Shown here one piece after another: positions 17,484 to 27,243 of a stretch of 64,000 nucleotides of DNA. Source of the DNA: Citrobacter portucalensis (GTDB lineage: Bacteria; Pseudomonadota; Gammaproteobacteria; Enterobacterales; Enterobacteriaceae); assembly GCF_002042885.1 (NCBI RefSeq), contig NZ_MVFY01000015.1, forward strand, positions 1 to 64,000, given 5' to 3'. The notes below the pieces were generated by a model. It was not told the origin of the DNA and did not search any database. It was given only the letters and a program-made list of their open reading frames with translations. The position numbers and the translations under genes were made by a program. The number at the start of each line of letters is the position of its first letter. Position 1 is the first letter of the stretch.

Positions 17484-17945
17484 ATGACAACACAGGTACG
17501 TAAAAACGTCATGGATATGTTTATCGATGGCGCACGGCGCGGGTTTACCATTGCAACAACCAGTCTGTTGCCTAACGTGGTGATGGCGTTTGTGATTATT
17601 CAGGCGCTGAAGGTGACAGGGCTGCTCGAGGTTGTAGGGCGGGTATGCGAGCCGGTAATGGCGCTGTGGGGGCTACCGGGGGAATCTGCCACTGTGCTGC
17701 TGGCAGCGGTGATGAGTATGGGAGGCGGTGTCGGCGTGTGCGCCAGCCTGGTTGTCGCCGGTACGCTTTCGGGACATGATGCCACGGTGTTGTTACCGGC
17801 TATCTACCTGATGGGAAATCCGGTGCAAAATGTGGGCCGTTGTCTGGGGACCGCGGGGGTTCATCCTCGTTATTATCCGCTAATTATTGCGGTATGCGTC
17901 ATTAATGCGCTGCTCTCTATTTGGGTTATGCAGGTTATTGCCTGA
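17484..17945 (+). CDS. yjiG: YjiG-like Gate-domain membrane protein
   Basis: A 153-residue protein nearly identical to E. coli YjiG, beginning MTTQVRKNVMDMFIDG. It has about four hydrophobic segments and the conserved stretches MGGGVGVCASL and YLMGNPVQNVGR. It resembles SpmB and probably pairs with YjiH in the inner membrane. The start at 17484 lies one base after the yjiH stop with caggagg overlapping the upstream gene, so the two are translationally coupled; a longer in-frame start at 17400 inside yjiH is rejected. The stop is 11 bases before iadA. Function is inferred only from pairing with a dipeptidase. Confidence 0.88.
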   Translation: MTTQVRKNVMDMFIDGARRGFTIATTSLLPNVVMAFVIIQALKVTGLLEVVGRVCEPVMALWGLPGESATVLLAAVMSMGGGVGVCASLVVAGTLSGHDATVLLPAIYLMGNPVQNVGRCLGTAGVHPRYYPLIIAVCVINALLSIWVMQVIA

Positions 17946-17956
17946 CAAGGAAGGTT

Positions 17957-19120
17957 ATGAACTGTTCAATTCTTGATTTGACGTTGTTCCAGCAGGGACA
18001 CGTGTATGCGCCGGAAGATTTAGGGCGACAGGATATACTGGTCTCCGGCAGCAAAATTGTTGCCATCGCCCCGTCAATTTCTCCTGAAGACTTTCCCGGT
18101 TGCGAGTGTATCAATCTTGACGGCGCGATTGTATGCCCAGGATTTATCGATCAACACGTCCATCTTATTGGCGGCGGCGGGGAGGCGGGGCCGCATACCC
18201 GCACGCCGGAAGTGCGCTTGTCACGGCTGGTTGAAGCTGGTGTCACGTCGGTGGTGGGTTTGCTGGGTACCGATGGCATTACCCGTCACCCGGAATCACT
18301 GCTGGCAAAAACCCGCGCGCTGGAGTTTGAAGGTATCAGCGCCTGGATGCTGACCGGGGCGTACTCTCTGCCTTCCCCGACTATCACCGGCAGTATCGAT
18401 CGCGATGTGGCGCTGATTGATAAAGTTATTGGTGTGAAATGTGCGGTTTCGGACCATCGTTCTTCAGCCCCGGATACCTCGGCGCTGGCAAATATGGCGG
18501 CGCAGTCGCGCGTCGGCGGGTTGTTGGGGCGCAAACCAGGGATCAGCGTTTTCCATATGGGCGACAGCCCGCGCATGCTGGAACCGTTGTACCAGATCCT
18601 CGACTGCTGCGATGTGCCGATTACTAAACTGTTGCCGACACACGTTAACCGTGCGGAACCGTTGTTCCAGGCGGCGCTGGAGTATGCCCGTAAAGGCGGT
18701 TATATCGACATTACCAGCAGCATTGATGAGCCCGTCGACCCGGCCACGGCTATCGCCACGGCGCTGCGCCAGAACGTGCCGCTGTCGCGCATTACCCTTA
18801 GTTCGGATGGCAACGGCAGCCAGCCGGAATTTGATGAGCTTGGCAATCTCACCGGCATCGGTGTCGCGGGGTTTGAATCACTGGCTGAGACGGTGCGCCA
18901 GTTGGTGAAGATTCATGCCATACCGCTGGAACAGGCGCTGTGTCCGCTGACGCGTACGGTCGCAGAATTTTTGGCACTGGAGCATAAAGGGCGTCTGGCG
19001 GTGGGATGCGATGCGGACATTCTGGTGCTCAACGACGCGCTGGAAGTTCATCACCTGTGGGCGAAGGGAAAAGCCGTAGTCAGGGAGCAGAAAGCGTGCG
19101 TGAAAGGGACGTTTGAGTAA
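17957..19120 (+). CDS. iadA: Isoaspartyl dipeptidase
   Basis: A 387-residue metal-dependent hydrolase of the amidohydrolase superfamily (390 in E. coli). It splits beta-aspartyl dipeptides released from damaged proteins. The first metal ligands are in FIDQHVHLIGGGGEAG near residue 70, the carboxylated lysine in VIGVKCAVSDHRS near 162, further histidines in LLPTHVNR, and the last aspartate in LSSDGNGSQP near 285. The ATG at 17957 has aaggaagg upstream; a longer frame at 17921 overlaps yjiG and is unlikely. The gene ends at a single REP unit. Its join with yjiHG suggests uptake or release of the substrate or product. Confidence 0.93.
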   Translation: MNCSILDLTLFQQGHVYAPEDLGRQDILVSGSKIVAIAPSISPEDFPGCECINLDGAIVCPGFIDQHVHLIGGGGEAGPHTRTPEVRLSRLVEAGVTSVVGLLGTDGITRHPESLLAKTRALEFEGISAWMLTGAYSLPSPTITGSIDRDVALIDKVIGVKCAVSDHRSSAPDTSALANMAAQSRVGGLLGRKPGISVFHMGDSPRMLEPLYQILDCCDVPITKLLPTHVNRAEPLFQAALEYARKGGYIDITSSIDEPVDPATAIATALRQNVPLSRITLSSDGNGSQPEFDELGNLTGIGVAGFESLAETVRQLVKIHAIPLEQALCPLTRTVAEFLALEHKGRLAVGCDADILVLNDALEVHHLWAKGKAVVREQKACVKGTFE

Positions 19121-19133
19121 CCGGGCAGTCATC

Positions 19134-19166
19134 TGCCGGATAAGGCGTTCACGCCTCCATCCGGCA
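19134..19166. repeat. REP unit between iadA and bcp
   Basis: A single REP unit, tgccggataaggcgttcacg...tccggca, lies between the convergent iadA and bcp ends and marks the boundary of the inserted cassette. Confidence 0.75.
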
Positions 19167-19174
19167 TTTCACGG

Positions 19175-19645
19175 TCAGGCGTTCTCTTTCAGCCAATTCA
19201 TTACCACGTCGTGGTGGTTGCTGGTTTTGAAGTCATCAAACACATGCTCAATTTTCCCTTCGGCATCAATCAGGAAGCTGATGCGGTGGATGCCATCGTA
19301 GGTTTTGCCCATAAATGACTTCTCACCCCAGACGCCGAACTGCTCGCAAACCTGATGATCTTCATCGGACAGGAGCGTGAAATTCAGGACTTCTTTCTCC
19401 GCGAATCGGGAAAGCTTCTCTGGTTTGTCAGTGCTGATCCCCAGCACTTCAACACCCGCTTTTTTTAACTCATCCATGTTATCGCGCAGGCCGCAGGCCT
19501 GTACGGTACAGCCGGGTGTCATGGCTTTCGGGTAAAAATAAACCAGAACACGCTGTCCCTGGAAGTCGGTTAAATTTACTTGTTCTCCGTCTTGATCCGG
19601 CAAGCTAAATTTCGGTGCGATATCACCGGCTTTCAGTGGGTTCAT
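19175..19645 (-). CDS. bcp: Thioredoxin-dependent thiol peroxidase Bcp
   Basis: A 156-residue atypical 2-Cys peroxiredoxin, identical in length to E. coli Bcp, that reduces hydrogen and lipid peroxides using thioredoxin. The peroxidatic cysteine and the resolving cysteine five residues on are both present in AMTPGCTVQACGLRD (about residues 45 and 50). The ATG shares one base with the gcvR stop (TAATG at 19643-19647), so bcp is translated as the second gene of gcvR-bcp. Confidence 0.97.
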   Translation of the reverse strand: MNPLKAGDIAPKFSLPDQDGEQVNLTDFQGQRVLVYFYPKAMTPGCTVQACGLRDNMDELKKAGVEVLGISTDKPEKLSRFAEKEVLNFTLLSDEDHQVCEQFGVWGEKSFMGKTYDGIHRISFLIDAEGKIEHVFDDFKTSNHHDVVMNWLKENA

Positions 19646-20217
19646 TACTTAACTCCATCCTGTTCATCATGCTGTGAGTAATTGACGACGTTAATACTGC
19701 CTTGCGCATTGAGTTCTGTACAGAGTGCTTTAAACGCATCTTCAATATTTGCCGAATCATGTGACGCAGGACTATGTGCGGTAATTTGAATAAACAACTG
19801 CGCCGCCTTTCCATTCTCAGCCGGTTGCGTGCGTGAAACCAGTTCCGCAATATTCATTTGGTGGCTGTCAAACAGAGCGGTGAAGCGTTCAATCAAATGG
19901 GGAGAATCAGGGACATCGACCTGTACCCATACCGTAGCAGGCATTGCCGGACGGGGGCGCGCGGTCGTGCGCTTCATCACAATGAGTAAATCCAGCTCTG
20001 CGCCTTTTAAGGGCAGGGTTGATTCAATCAGGGTGATGGCATTCCAGGTTCCCGACAGCAACATGATAAACGTGAACTCATCACCCAGCATGGCCAGTCG
20101 GCTGTCTTCGATATTACAGCCGCAACTGCTGACATGACGCGTGATGGTGTTCACAATTCCTGGGCGATCGGCACCCAGCGCAGTAATGACCAGATAGTGT
20201 TGCGATGACGATGTCAA
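19645..20217 (-). CDS. gcvR: Glycine cleavage system regulator GcvR
   Basis: A 190-residue two-ACT-domain protein, the same length as in E. coli. It binds GcvA and turns it into a repressor of the gcv operon when glycine is low. The first ACT domain begins QHYLVITALGADRPGIVN and the second VWVQVDVPDSPHLIERF. The start chosen is the TTG at 20215-20217, nine bases after AAGGA, which gives the E. coli N-terminus. An ATG at 20250 would add 11 residues and is the alternative. It is divergent from dapA and coupled to bcp. Confidence 0.9.
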   Translation of the reverse strand: MTSSSQHYLVITALGADRPGIVNTITRHVSSCGCNIEDSRLAMLGDEFTFIMLLSGTWNAITLIESTLPLKGAELDLLIVMKRTTARPRPAMPATVWVQVDVPDSPHLIERFTALFDSHQMNIAELVSRTQPAENGKAAQLFIQITAHSPASHDSANIEDAFKALCTELNAQGSINVVNYSQHDEQDGVK

Positions 20218-20362
20218 ACCTGTTCTTCCTTTGAGCGGTGAGGTAATCATAAGGAAAGCATAAAAAAAACATGCATACAACAATCAGAACGGCTCTGGTC
20301 GCTTGCTTTTATTGTCGTACCAAACGTACCATTGAGACACTTGTTTGCACAGAGGATGGCCC

Positions 20363-21241
20363 ATGTTCACGGGAAGTATTGTCGCGCTTGTTACGCCGAT
20401 GGATGAGAAAGGTAAAGTCTGCCGGTCGAGCCTGAAAAAACTGATTGATTATCATGTCGCCAGCGGCACCTCGGCGATCGTTTCTGTTGGCACCACCGGT
20501 GAGTCCGCCACCCTGAGTCATGATGAACATGGCGATGTGGTGATGATGACGCTGGAACTGGCTGACGGGCGTATTCCGGTGATTGCCGGAACCGGCGCCA
20601 ATGCGACCGCGGAAGCCATTAGTCTGACGCAGCGTTTCAACGACAGCGGTGTTGTCGGCTGCCTGACGGTGACGCCTTACTACAACCGCCCAACCCAGGA
20701 AGGTTTGTTCCAGCATTTCAAAGCCATCGCTGAGCATACTGACCTGCCGCAAATTCTGTATAATGTGCCGTCCCGTACTGGCTGCGATATGCTGCCGGAA
20801 ACCGTTGGTCGTCTGGCGAAAGTTAAAAATATTATCGCTATTAAAGAGGCCACGGGGAACTTAAGTCGCGTTCACCAGATCAAAGAGCTGGTTTCGGACG
20901 ACTTTATTCTGCTCAGCGGTGATGACGCGACCGGACTGGATTTTATGCAGCTCGGTGGTCATGGCGTGATTTCCGTAACGTCTAACGTTGCGGCACGTGA
21001 TATGGCTGAAATGTGCAAACTGGCGGCAGCCGGGCAATTTGCCGAGGCGCGGGTGATTAACCAGCGTCTGATGCCGTTACACAACAAACTATTTGTCGAA
21101 CCCAATCCTATCCCCGTGAAATGGGCGTGTAAGGAGTTGGGACTTGTGGCGACCGATACGCTACGTCTGCCGATGACGCCAATCACGGACAATGCTCGTG
21201 AAATCGTCAAAGCGGCGCTTAAGCATGCCGGTTTGCTGTAA
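20363..21241 (+). CDS. dapA: 4-hydroxy-tetrahydrodipicolinate synthase
   Basis: A 292-residue enzyme, same length as E. coli DapA, for the first step of the lysine and diaminopimelate branch: condensation of pyruvate with aspartate semialdehyde. Key residues are all present: the threonine of [11 protein letters not shown] (about 44), the tyrosine of [11 protein letters not shown] (133) and the Schiff-base lysine of AIKEATGN (161). The ATG at 20363 has agagga upstream. bamC follows 16 bases later, so cell-wall precursor and outer-membrane assembly genes share a transcript, as in E. coli. Confidence 0.98.
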   Translation: MFTGSIVALVTPMDEKGKVCRSSLKKLIDYHVASGTSAIVSVGTTGESATLSHDEHGDVVMMTLELADGRIPVIAGTGANATAEAISLTQRFNDSGVVGCLTVTPYYNRPTQEGLFQHFKAIAEHTDLPQILYNVPSRTGCDMLPETVGRLAKVKNIIAIKEATGNLSRVHQIKELVSDDFILLSGDDATGLDFMQLGGHGVISVTSNVAARDMAEMCKLAAAGQFAEARVINQRLMPLHNKLFVEPNPIPVKWACKELGLVATDTLRLPMTPITDNAREIVKAALKHAGLL

Positions 21242-21257
21242 AGTTTAGGGAGATTTG

Positions 21258-22292
21258 ATGGCTTACTCAGTACAAAAGTCGCGCCTGGCCAAGGTTGCGG
21301 GTGTTTCGCTTGTTATGTTGCTCGCGGCCTGTAGCTCTGACTCGCGCTATAAGCGCCAGGTGAGCGGTGATGAATCCTATCTGGAGGCCGCACCGCTTGC
21401 TGAGCTTCATGCTCCAGCTGGGATGATTTTGCCGGTTATGTCGGGCGACTATAATATCCCGGTAACCAACGGCAGTGGTGCCGTGGGTAAAGCGCTGGAT
21501 ATTCGTCCACCGGCTCAGCCGTTAGCATTAGTCACCGGTGCTCGCACACAGATCGCGGGTGATACGTCGACATTACTGGTGGAAAACGGTCGTGGCAACA
21601 CACTGTGGCCGCAGGTCGTTAGCGTCATTCAGTCTAAAAACTACACGATCACCAAACGTGATGATGCCAGCCAGACGTTGACCACCGACTGGGTTGACTG
21701 GAACCGTCTGGATGAAGACGAGCAGTACCGTGGACGTTATCAAATCTCGGTTAAACCGCAGGGCTATCAGCAAGCGGTAACGGTGAAACTGGTTAACCTC
21801 GAGCAGGCGGGTAAACCCGTAGCCGATGCGGCATCAATGCAGCGCTACAGCGCTGAGATGATGAACGTTATCTCTGCTGGTCTGGATAAAAACGCCACCG
21901 ACGCCGCGAATGCCGCGCAGAACCGCTCTGCAGCCACCATGGATGTTCAGAGCGCCGCCGATGACACAGGTTTACCAATGCTGGTGGTACGTGGGCCGTT
22001 CAACGTGGTGTGGCAGCGTCTGCCGGCAGCGCTTGAGAAAGTGGGGATGAAGGTAACCGACAGCACCCGTTCTCAGGGCAGCATCGCGGTGACCTACAAA
22101 CCACTGTCCGATAGCAACTGGCAGGAGTTGGGCGCAAGCGATCCGGGTCTGGTATCCGGCGACTATAAACTGCAGGTCGGTGATTTAGACAACCGCAGCA
22201 GCTTGCAGTTTATCGATCCGAAGGGGCATACCCTGACGCAAAGCCAGAACGACGCGCTGGTCGCCGTCTTCCAGGCAGCGTTCAGTAAGTAA
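21258..22292 (+). CDS. bamC: Outer membrane assembly lipoprotein BamC
   Basis: A 344-residue lipoprotein of the BAM complex. The signal ends with the lipobox LLAAC and lipidated cysteine 25. A long unstructured N-terminal part (to about residue 95), which in E. coli lies over BamD, is followed by two helix-grip domains (about 100-215 and 225-344). The ATG at 21258 gives the E. coli N-terminus [10 protein letters not shown]; one codon upstream there is another ATG. It is cotranscribed with dapA and ends at an intrinsic terminator. Confidence 0.96.
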   Translation: MAYSVQKSRLAKVAGVSLVMLLAACSSDSRYKRQVSGDESYLEAAPLAELHAPAGMILPVMSGDYNIPVTNGSGAVGKALDIRPPAQPLALVTGARTQIAGDTSTLLVENGRGNTLWPQVVSVIQSKNYTITKRDDASQTLTTDWVDWNRLDEDEQYRGRYQISVKPQGYQQAVTVKLVNLEQAGKPVADAASMQRYSAEMMNVISAGLDKNATDAANAAQNRSAATMDVQSAADDTGLPMLVVRGPFNVVWQRLPAALEKVGMKVTDSTRSQGSIAVTYKPLSDSNWQELGASDPGLVSGDYKLQVGDLDNRSSLQFIDPKGHTLTQSQNDALVAVFQAAFSK

Positions 22293-22298
22293 AAATAA

Positions 22299-22326
22299 AG
22301 GGCTGGATAACTCCAGCCCTTTTTTT
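22299..22326 (+). terminator. Terminator of dapA-bamC
   Basis: Stem aagggctgg / ccagccctt with a 6-base loop and a run of T residues directly after, seven bases past the bamC stop. The purC promoter follows at once. Confidence 0.9.
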
Positions 22327-22330
22327 CTGA

Positions 22331-22352
22331 TATGATACGCAAACGTGTGCGT
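22331..22352 (+). promoter_or_regulatory. purC promoter with PurR operator
   Basis: A TATGAT -10 hexamer (22331-22336) is followed immediately by ACGCAAACGTGTGCGT (22337-22352), which differs from the PurR consensus at one position. The operator covers the transcription start, so PurR should block initiation. The terminator of bamC overlaps the region where the -35 element must be. Confidence 0.88.
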
Positions 22353-22403
22353 CGGCAGAAAAACGCAATATTTATCGTTAATTCACACCCAGGAGTAATA
22401 AAG

Positions 22404-23117
22404 ATGCAAAAGCAAGCTGAGTTGTATCGTGGTAAAGCGAAGACCGTATACAGCACGGAAAACCCGGACCTGTTGGTGCTCGAATTCCGCAATGATACGT
22501 CAGCAGGGGATGGCGCGCGCATTGAACAGTTTGACCGTAAAGGCATGGTGAACAACAAATTCAACCATTTCATTATGACTAAACTGCAAGAAGCGGGTAT
22601 TCCTACCCAGATGGAGCGACTGCTTTCTGATACCGAATGTCTGGTGAAAAAACTGGAGATGGTACCGGTTGAATGTGTGGTACGTAACCGCGCGGCAGGC
22701 TCTCTGGTTAAGCGTTTAGGCGTTGAGGAAGGTATTGAGCTGAATCCGCCGCTGTTTGATCTGTTCCTGAAAAACGATGCTATGCACGATCCAATGATTA
22801 ACGATTCCTATTGCGAAACTTTTGGTTGGGTGAGCAAAGAGAATCTGGCACGTATGAAAGAGCTGACCTACAAAGCTAACGACGTGCTGAAAAAGATGTT
22901 TGATGATGCTGGTCTGATTCTGGTCGACTTCAAACTTGAGTTTGGTTTGTATAAAGGTGAAGTGGTTCTGGGTGATGAATTCTCACCGGACGGTAGCCGC
23001 CTGTGGGACAAAGAAACGCTGGATAAAATGGACAAAGATCGCTTCCGCCAGAGTCTGGGCGGCCTGATCGAAGCCTATGAAGCCGTCGCGCATCGCCTGG
23101 GTGTGAAGTTAGACTAA
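22404..23117 (+). CDS. purC: SAICAR synthetase
   Basis: A 237-residue enzyme identical in length to E. coli PurC, joining aspartate to CAIR with ATP in purine synthesis. The N-terminal ATP lid reads [10 protein letters not shown], and the conserved RNRAAGSL (near 94) and LVDFKLEFG motifs are present. The start at 22404 has an AGGAG site eight bases upstream. It is a single-gene unit, controlled by the PurR box over its promoter. Confidence 0.98.
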   Translation: MQKQAELYRGKAKTVYSTENPDLLVLEFRNDTSAGDGARIEQFDRKGMVNNKFNHFIMTKLQEAGIPTQMERLLSDTECLVKKLEMVPVECVVRNRAAGSLVKRLGVEEGIELNPPLFDLFLKNDAMHDPMINDSYCETFGWVSKENLARMKELTYKANDVLKKMFDDAGLILVDFKLEFGLYKGEVVLGDEFSPDGSRLWDKETLDKMDKDRFRQSLGGLIEAYEAVAHRLGVKLD

Positions 23118-23125
23118 TCTTCCCC

Positions 23126-23151
23126 TGAGCCGGCGATCGCTCTCCGGCTCA
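23126..23151 (+). terminator. Hairpin after purC
   Basis: Stem tgagccgg / ccggctca with a 10-base loop, nine bases after the purC stop. A T-run is absent, so this is a likely but not certain terminator. Confidence 0.45.
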
Positions 23152-23245
23152 TTAACCCCACCTGATTTGATTACTATTTCTTATGGTAATCCTGTTCCGA
23201 ACCGCCTACGATCATCATCATAATGAATAAAAAGTTGAGGTGATT

Positions 23246-24109
23246 ATGCGCTGGCAAGGGCGTCGTGAAAGTGACAACGTGGAAGACAGACGAAACAGCT
23301 CTGGCGGCCCCTCTATGGGTGGGCCTGGTTTTCGTCTGCCCAGTGGTAAAGGAGGCATCATCCTGCTGATTGTGGTGCTGGTGGCGGGTTACTATGGCGT
23401 GGATCTCACCGGGCTAATGACTGGCCAGCCGGTCTCCCAACAGCAATCATCACGCTCCATCAGCCCAAACGATGATGAAGCGGCAAAATTTACCTCGGTG
23501 ATTCTGGCTACAACAGAAGATACCTGGGGACAGCAGTTTGAAAAAATGGGCCGCACCTACCAACAGCCGAAGCTGGTGATGTACCGGGGCGCGACGCGTA
23601 CCGGCTGCGGCGCGGGTCAGTCCGTGATGGGACCGTTTTATTGCCCGGCAGATGGTACGGTTTACATCGACCTTTCATTCTATGACGACATGAAAAACAA
23701 GCTGGGCGCCGATGGTGATTTTGCTCAGGGCTATGTTATCGCCCATGAAGTGGGTCACCACGTGCAGAAACTGCTGGGCATTGAACCTAAAGTTCGTCAG
23801 ATGCAGCAGAATGCCTCACAGGCAGAAGTGAACCGTCTTTCCGTTCGAATGGAACTGCAGGCAGACTGCTTTGCCGGTGTCTGGGGCCACAGCATGCAGC
23901 AGCAGGGCGTACTGGAGTCTGGTGACCTGGAAGAGGCACTGAACGCCGCACAGGCCATTGGTGACGATCGTCTGCAACAGCAGGGACAAGGACGCGTCGT
24001 GCCGGACAGCTTTACTCACGGAACCTCTGAACAGCGTTTTACCTGGTTCAAACGCGGTTTTGACAGCGGCGATCCGGGGCAATGTAATACTTTTGGTAAA
24101 GGTATTTAA
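23246..24109 (+). CDS. ypfJ: Putative neutral zinc metallopeptidase YpfJ
   Basis: A 287-residue protein equal to E. coli YpfJ. The N-terminus is polar ([15 protein letters not shown]), followed by one membrane helix near residues 38-54 ([14 protein letters not shown]) and a large outer domain with the zinc motif AHEVGHHVQ near residue 170 and a possible third ligand in [10 protein letters not shown]. It belongs to the putative neutral zinc metallopeptidase family; the substrate is unknown. tmcA starts 15 bases after its stop, so they form one unit. Confidence 0.9.
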   Translation: MRWQGRRESDNVEDRRNSSGGPSMGGPGFRLPSGKGGIILLIVVLVAGYYGVDLTGLMTGQPVSQQQSSRSISPNDDEAAKFTSVILATTEDTWGQQFEKMGRTYQQPKLVMYRGATRTGCGAGQSVMGPFYCPADGTVYIDLSFYDDMKNKLGADGDFAQGYVIAHEVGHHVQKLLGIEPKVRQMQQNASQAEVNRLSVRMELQADCFAGVWGHSMQQQGVLESGDLEEALNAAQAIGDDRLQQQGQGRVVPDSFTHGTSEQRFTWFKRGFDSGDPGQCNTFGKGI

Positions 24110-24124
24110 GATACTGAGGCAGGG

Positions 24125-26140
24125 ATGTCCGATAACACGGCGCTGAGCGCGTTAACCGAACAAATGACCCGCGAAGGGATCCGTCGTCTGCTGATTATCA
24201 GCGGCGAGGATAACTGGTGTCAGGAACAGGCATTAGCGCTACGTAGCACGTTACCCGGCGACTGGCTGTGGGTAGGGGAGCAAGCCCCTACCGAGCCTTG
24301 CTGTACGCCGCAGGCGCTAAAAACATTATTAGGGCGCGAGTTTCGTCATGCGGTTTTTGACGCCAGGCAAGGTTTTGACGCTGCGGCGTTTGCCGCCTTA
24401 AGCGGCACACTGCTTGCTGGCAGTTGGCTGGTATTGCTGACCCCACCCTGGCATTCCTGGCACACACATCCGGACGCGGATTCACTACGCTGGAGCGATT
24501 GTGCTGAACCTATCCCTACACCGCACTTTATTGAACACGTCAAACGGGTGATTTCCCGCGATAGACAGGCTCTGCACTGGCTGCAGCATCAGCCGGTTTC
24601 CTGTCCGCATTTTCCTGCTCGCGCAGCCTGGCACGCGGCAACCGGCGAACCCCAGCCAGAACAGGCGATGATATTAAATCATTTGCTGGCTATACCTCCC
24701 GGTGTGGTTGCGGTGACGGCCGCACGGGGTCGGGGCAAGTCCGCTCTGGCAGGGCAACTCATAGCGCGGATTAACGGCACTGCGATTGTGACAGCGCCTG
24801 CCAAAGCGGCAACCGATGTGCTGGCGCAATTTGCCGGAGAGCGTTACCGTTTTATGGCCCCGGATGCGCTGTTAAGCAGTTCTGCAATCGCAGACTGGCT
24901 AATTGTGGATGAAGCCGCCGCGATCCCCGCGCCGCTGCTGCACCAACTGGTGGCGCGTTTTCCTCGTACGATGTTAACCACTACAGTACAAGGCTACGAG
25001 GGAACGGGGAGAGGCTTCTTGCTGAAATTCTGTGCCCGCTTCCCCAATCTTCAACACTATGAGTTGCAACAACCGGTACGCTGGGCGCAGGGATGTCCGC
25101 TGGAGCAAATCGTCAGCGATGTGCTGGTGTTTGATGATGAAACGTTCACGCATGCCCCATTGGGGGAGCTTCACTTCTCGGCATTTGAGCAACAGTCCTG
25201 GCATGCTAATCCGGCGCTGCCGTTAGCGGTATACCAGCTGCTTTCCGGAGCGCATTATCGCACCTCGCCATTGGACCTGCGGCGGATGATGGACGCGCCT
25301 GGTCAGCATTTTCTTCAGGCATCAACCGCTGACTCAGTGGCGGGGGCTGTCTGGTTGGTCGATGAAGGGGGACTATCCGCGGAATTAAGCCAGTCCGTCT
25401 GGGCCGGATATCGTCGACCGAGAGGGAATCTGGTTGCGCAGTCGCTGGCGGCGCACGGTGGTGACCCGTTGGCGGCGACGCTCGTCGGGAGACGGGTCAG
25501 TCGAATTGCGGTTCATCCTGCGCGCCAGCGAGAAGGTATCGGACAGCAGTTGATTATGCAGGCCCTGCGTTATTCCATGCAGTGTGATTATCTGTCCGTC
25601 AGCTTTGGTTATACGGCTGAACTATGGCGTTTCTGGCAACGCTGCGGTTTTGTGCTGGTGCGAATGGGAAATCATCGGGAAGCCAGCAGCGGCTGTTATA
25701 CCGCCATGGCGTTACTTCCCATTAGCGAAGCGGGGAAACGCCTTGCCGAGCGGGAGCACCAGCATTTGCGCCGTGATGCGGAAATCCTTGCGCGATGGAA
25801 CGGTGAGAGCATTCCGCTGGTCCCGCTGAAAGAGACTACGCTTAATGAGGATGACTGGGCTGAGCTGGCTGGGTTTGCCTTCGCGCATCGGCCATTATTG
25901 ACGTCGCTAGGCTGTCTGAGTCGTCTGCTTGAGCACAGTGAGTTACCTCTTCCGGCCTTGCGCGGACGCATCCAGGCAAAACGTAGCGACGCCGAATTGT
26001 GCCAACAGCTCAAGATTTCTGGTCGTAAAGCGTTGCTGATCATTCAGCGCGCCGAAGCGGCGCAGGCATTAAATCAGTTAGATGCAGAGCGTGAACAACG
26101 GCTACATAATCGCATTATGCAATGGCAATTTTTTCACTAA
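24125..26140 (+). CDS. tmcA: tRNA(Met) cytidine acetyltransferase
   Basis: A 671-residue enzyme that acetylates cytidine 34 of the elongator methionine tRNA anticodon using acetyl-CoA and ATP, guarding against misreading of isoleucine codons. The domains run in order: an N-terminal Rossmann-like part, an RNA-helicase-like module with Walker A ARGRGKSALAGQ (about 200) and Walker B VDEAAAIP (about 262), a GNAT domain with HPARQREGIGQQL (about 465), and a C-terminal tRNA-binding tail. Downstream of ypfJ in one operon. Confidence 0.96.
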   Translation: MSDNTALSALTEQMTREGIRRLLIISGEDNWCQEQALALRSTLPGDWLWVGEQAPTEPCCTPQALKTLLGREFRHAVFDARQGFDAAAFAALSGTLLAGSWLVLLTPPWHSWHTHPDADSLRWSDCAEPIPTPHFIEHVKRVISRDRQALHWLQHQPVSCPHFPARAAWHAATGEPQPEQAMILNHLLAIPPGVVAVTAARGRGKSALAGQLIARINGTAIVTAPAKAATDVLAQFAGERYRFMAPDALLSSSAIADWLIVDEAAAIPAPLLHQLVARFPRTMLTTTVQGYEGTGRGFLLKFCARFPNLQHYELQQPVRWAQGCPLEQIVSDVLVFDDETFTHAPLGELHFSAFEQQSWHANPALPLAVYQLLSGAHYRTSPLDLRRMMDAPGQHFLQASTADSVAGAVWLVDEGGLSAELSQSVWAGYRRPRGNLVAQSLAAHGGDPLAATLVGRRVSRIAVHPARQREGIGQQLIMQALRYSMQCDYLSVSFGYTAELWRFWQRCGFVLVRMGNHREASSGCYTAMALLPISEAGKRLAEREHQHLRRDAEILARWNGESIPLVPLKETTLNEDDWAELAGFAFAHRPLLTSLGCLSRLLEHSELPLPALRGRIQAKRSDAELCQQLKISGRKALLIIQRAEAAQALNQLDAEREQRLHNRIMQWQFFH

Positions 26141-26213
26141 CTTCTTCAATTTCCTGGCATGGTCATTGCGGTTAAGCGGCGTAGAATGATTCTCATCAGT
26201 TAAGGAGATCGCC

Positions 26214-26912
26214 ATGAAACATGACCATTTTGTTGTTCAAAGTCCCGATAAACCCGCTCAACAGCTACTGCTGCTGTTTCATGGCGTCGGCGATAACCCG
26301 GTTGCTATGGGCGAAATTGGCACCTGGTTTGCGCCGCTGTTTCCGGATGCGCTAATCGTTAGCATTGGTGGAGCAGAGCCTTACGGGACGACGTCCGGAC
26401 GTCAGTGGTTTTCGGTGCAGGGCGTAACAGAAGAGAATCGTCAGGCACGCGTTGACGCCATAATGCCGGTGTTTATCGAAACCGTGCGCTACTGGCAGAA
26501 GCAAAGCGGCGTTTCGCCGCAGGCAACCGCGCTGATTGGTTTTTCTCAAGGTTCAATTATGTCACTTGAGAGCATCAAAGCTGAGCCGGGGCTGGCGTCG
26601 CGGGTTATCGCCTTCAATGGCCGCTATGCCACCTTGCCAGAGGCTGCAACCACCGCGACGACGGTGCATTTGATTCACGGTGGTGAAGACCGGGTAATTG
26701 AGTTATCTCATGCCGTTGCCGCGCAGGAAGCGTTAATTCGCGCCGGTGGGGATGTGACGCTGGATATCGTTGAAAATCTGGGGCACGCCATTGATGAACG
26801 CAGCATGCAGTTTGCGCTCGATCATCTGCGTTTTACCGTACCGAAGCACTACTTTGATGAAGCGCTGAGCGGCAGTAAGCCTCACGATGATGATGTGATT
26901 GCCATGATCTGA
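26214..26912 (+). CDS. ypfH: Esterase YpfH
   Basis: A 232-residue alpha/beta hydrolase of the phospholipase/carboxylesterase family, as E. coli YpfH. The oxyanion region reads LLLFHGVGDNP, the nucleophile serine sits in IGFSQGS near residue 109, the aspartate in HGGEDRVI and the histidine in ENLGHAID. Carboxylesterase activity on short acyl esters is known for the family; the natural substrate is not. It has a taaggag ribosome site and ends at a BIME facing the convergent ypfN. Confidence 0.92.
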   Translation: MKHDHFVVQSPDKPAQQLLLLFHGVGDNPVAMGEIGTWFAPLFPDALIVSIGGAEPYGTTSGRQWFSVQGVTEENRQARVDAIMPVFIETVRYWQKQSGVSPQATALIGFSQGSIMSLESIKAEPGLASRVIAFNGRYATLPEAATTATTVHLIHGGEDRVIELSHAVAAQEALIRAGGDVTLDIVENLGHAIDERSMQFALDHLRFTVPKHYFDEALSGSKPHDDDVIAMI

Positions 26913-26921
26913 TTGATCACC

Positions 26922-26999
26922 GTAGGCCGGATAAAACGCGAAGCGTTGCCATCCGGCACGTAATGCCCGGTGGCGCTAACGCTTACCGGGCCTACGGGA
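26922..26999. repeat. BIME with two REP units (ypfH-ypfN)
   Basis: Two REP-type palindromes, gtaggccggataaaa...catccggca and tgcccggtggcgcta...ccgggcctac, lie between the convergent ypfH and ypfN. The second unit is a Z2-like variant with cccggt. Confidence 0.85.
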
Positions 27000-27015
27000 C
27001 TTATCGGCCTACTAA

Positions 27016-27216
27016 TTATTTCTTCGGTTGGTCCTTATTCGGCCAATCGTCGTCGTCATCCCATTTATCGTTAAAGTCACGATGTGGGGGAAGCTCCGGC
27101 TTGTTGGCAAGAAATTTCTTGTGATCGACGCGCTTGAGATCTTTAATCACGTTTAGCAGCACGCCTACCAGAAACACCAACACCAGAATCCACCAATATT
27201 TTGCCAGCCAGTCCAT
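27016..27216 (-). CDS. ypfN: Small membrane protein YpfN (UPF0370)
   Basis: A 66-residue single-pass protein nearly identical to E. coli YpfN. One membrane helix near residues 6-24 ([18 protein letters not shown]) is followed by a hydrophilic tail with an acidic patch WDDDDDW and a lysine-rich end. Function is unknown. The ATG at 27214-27216 is eight bases from agagga; an ATG two codons earlier is too close to it. It lies 27 bases after dapE and is probably the last gene of yffB-dapE-ypfN. Confidence 0.9.
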   Translation of the reverse strand: MDWLAKYWWILVLVFLVGVLLNVIKDLKRVDHKKFLANKPELPPHRDFNDKWDDDDDWPNKDQPKK

Positions 27217-27243
27217 GCTCATTTCCTCTTACAGGAACACTCA

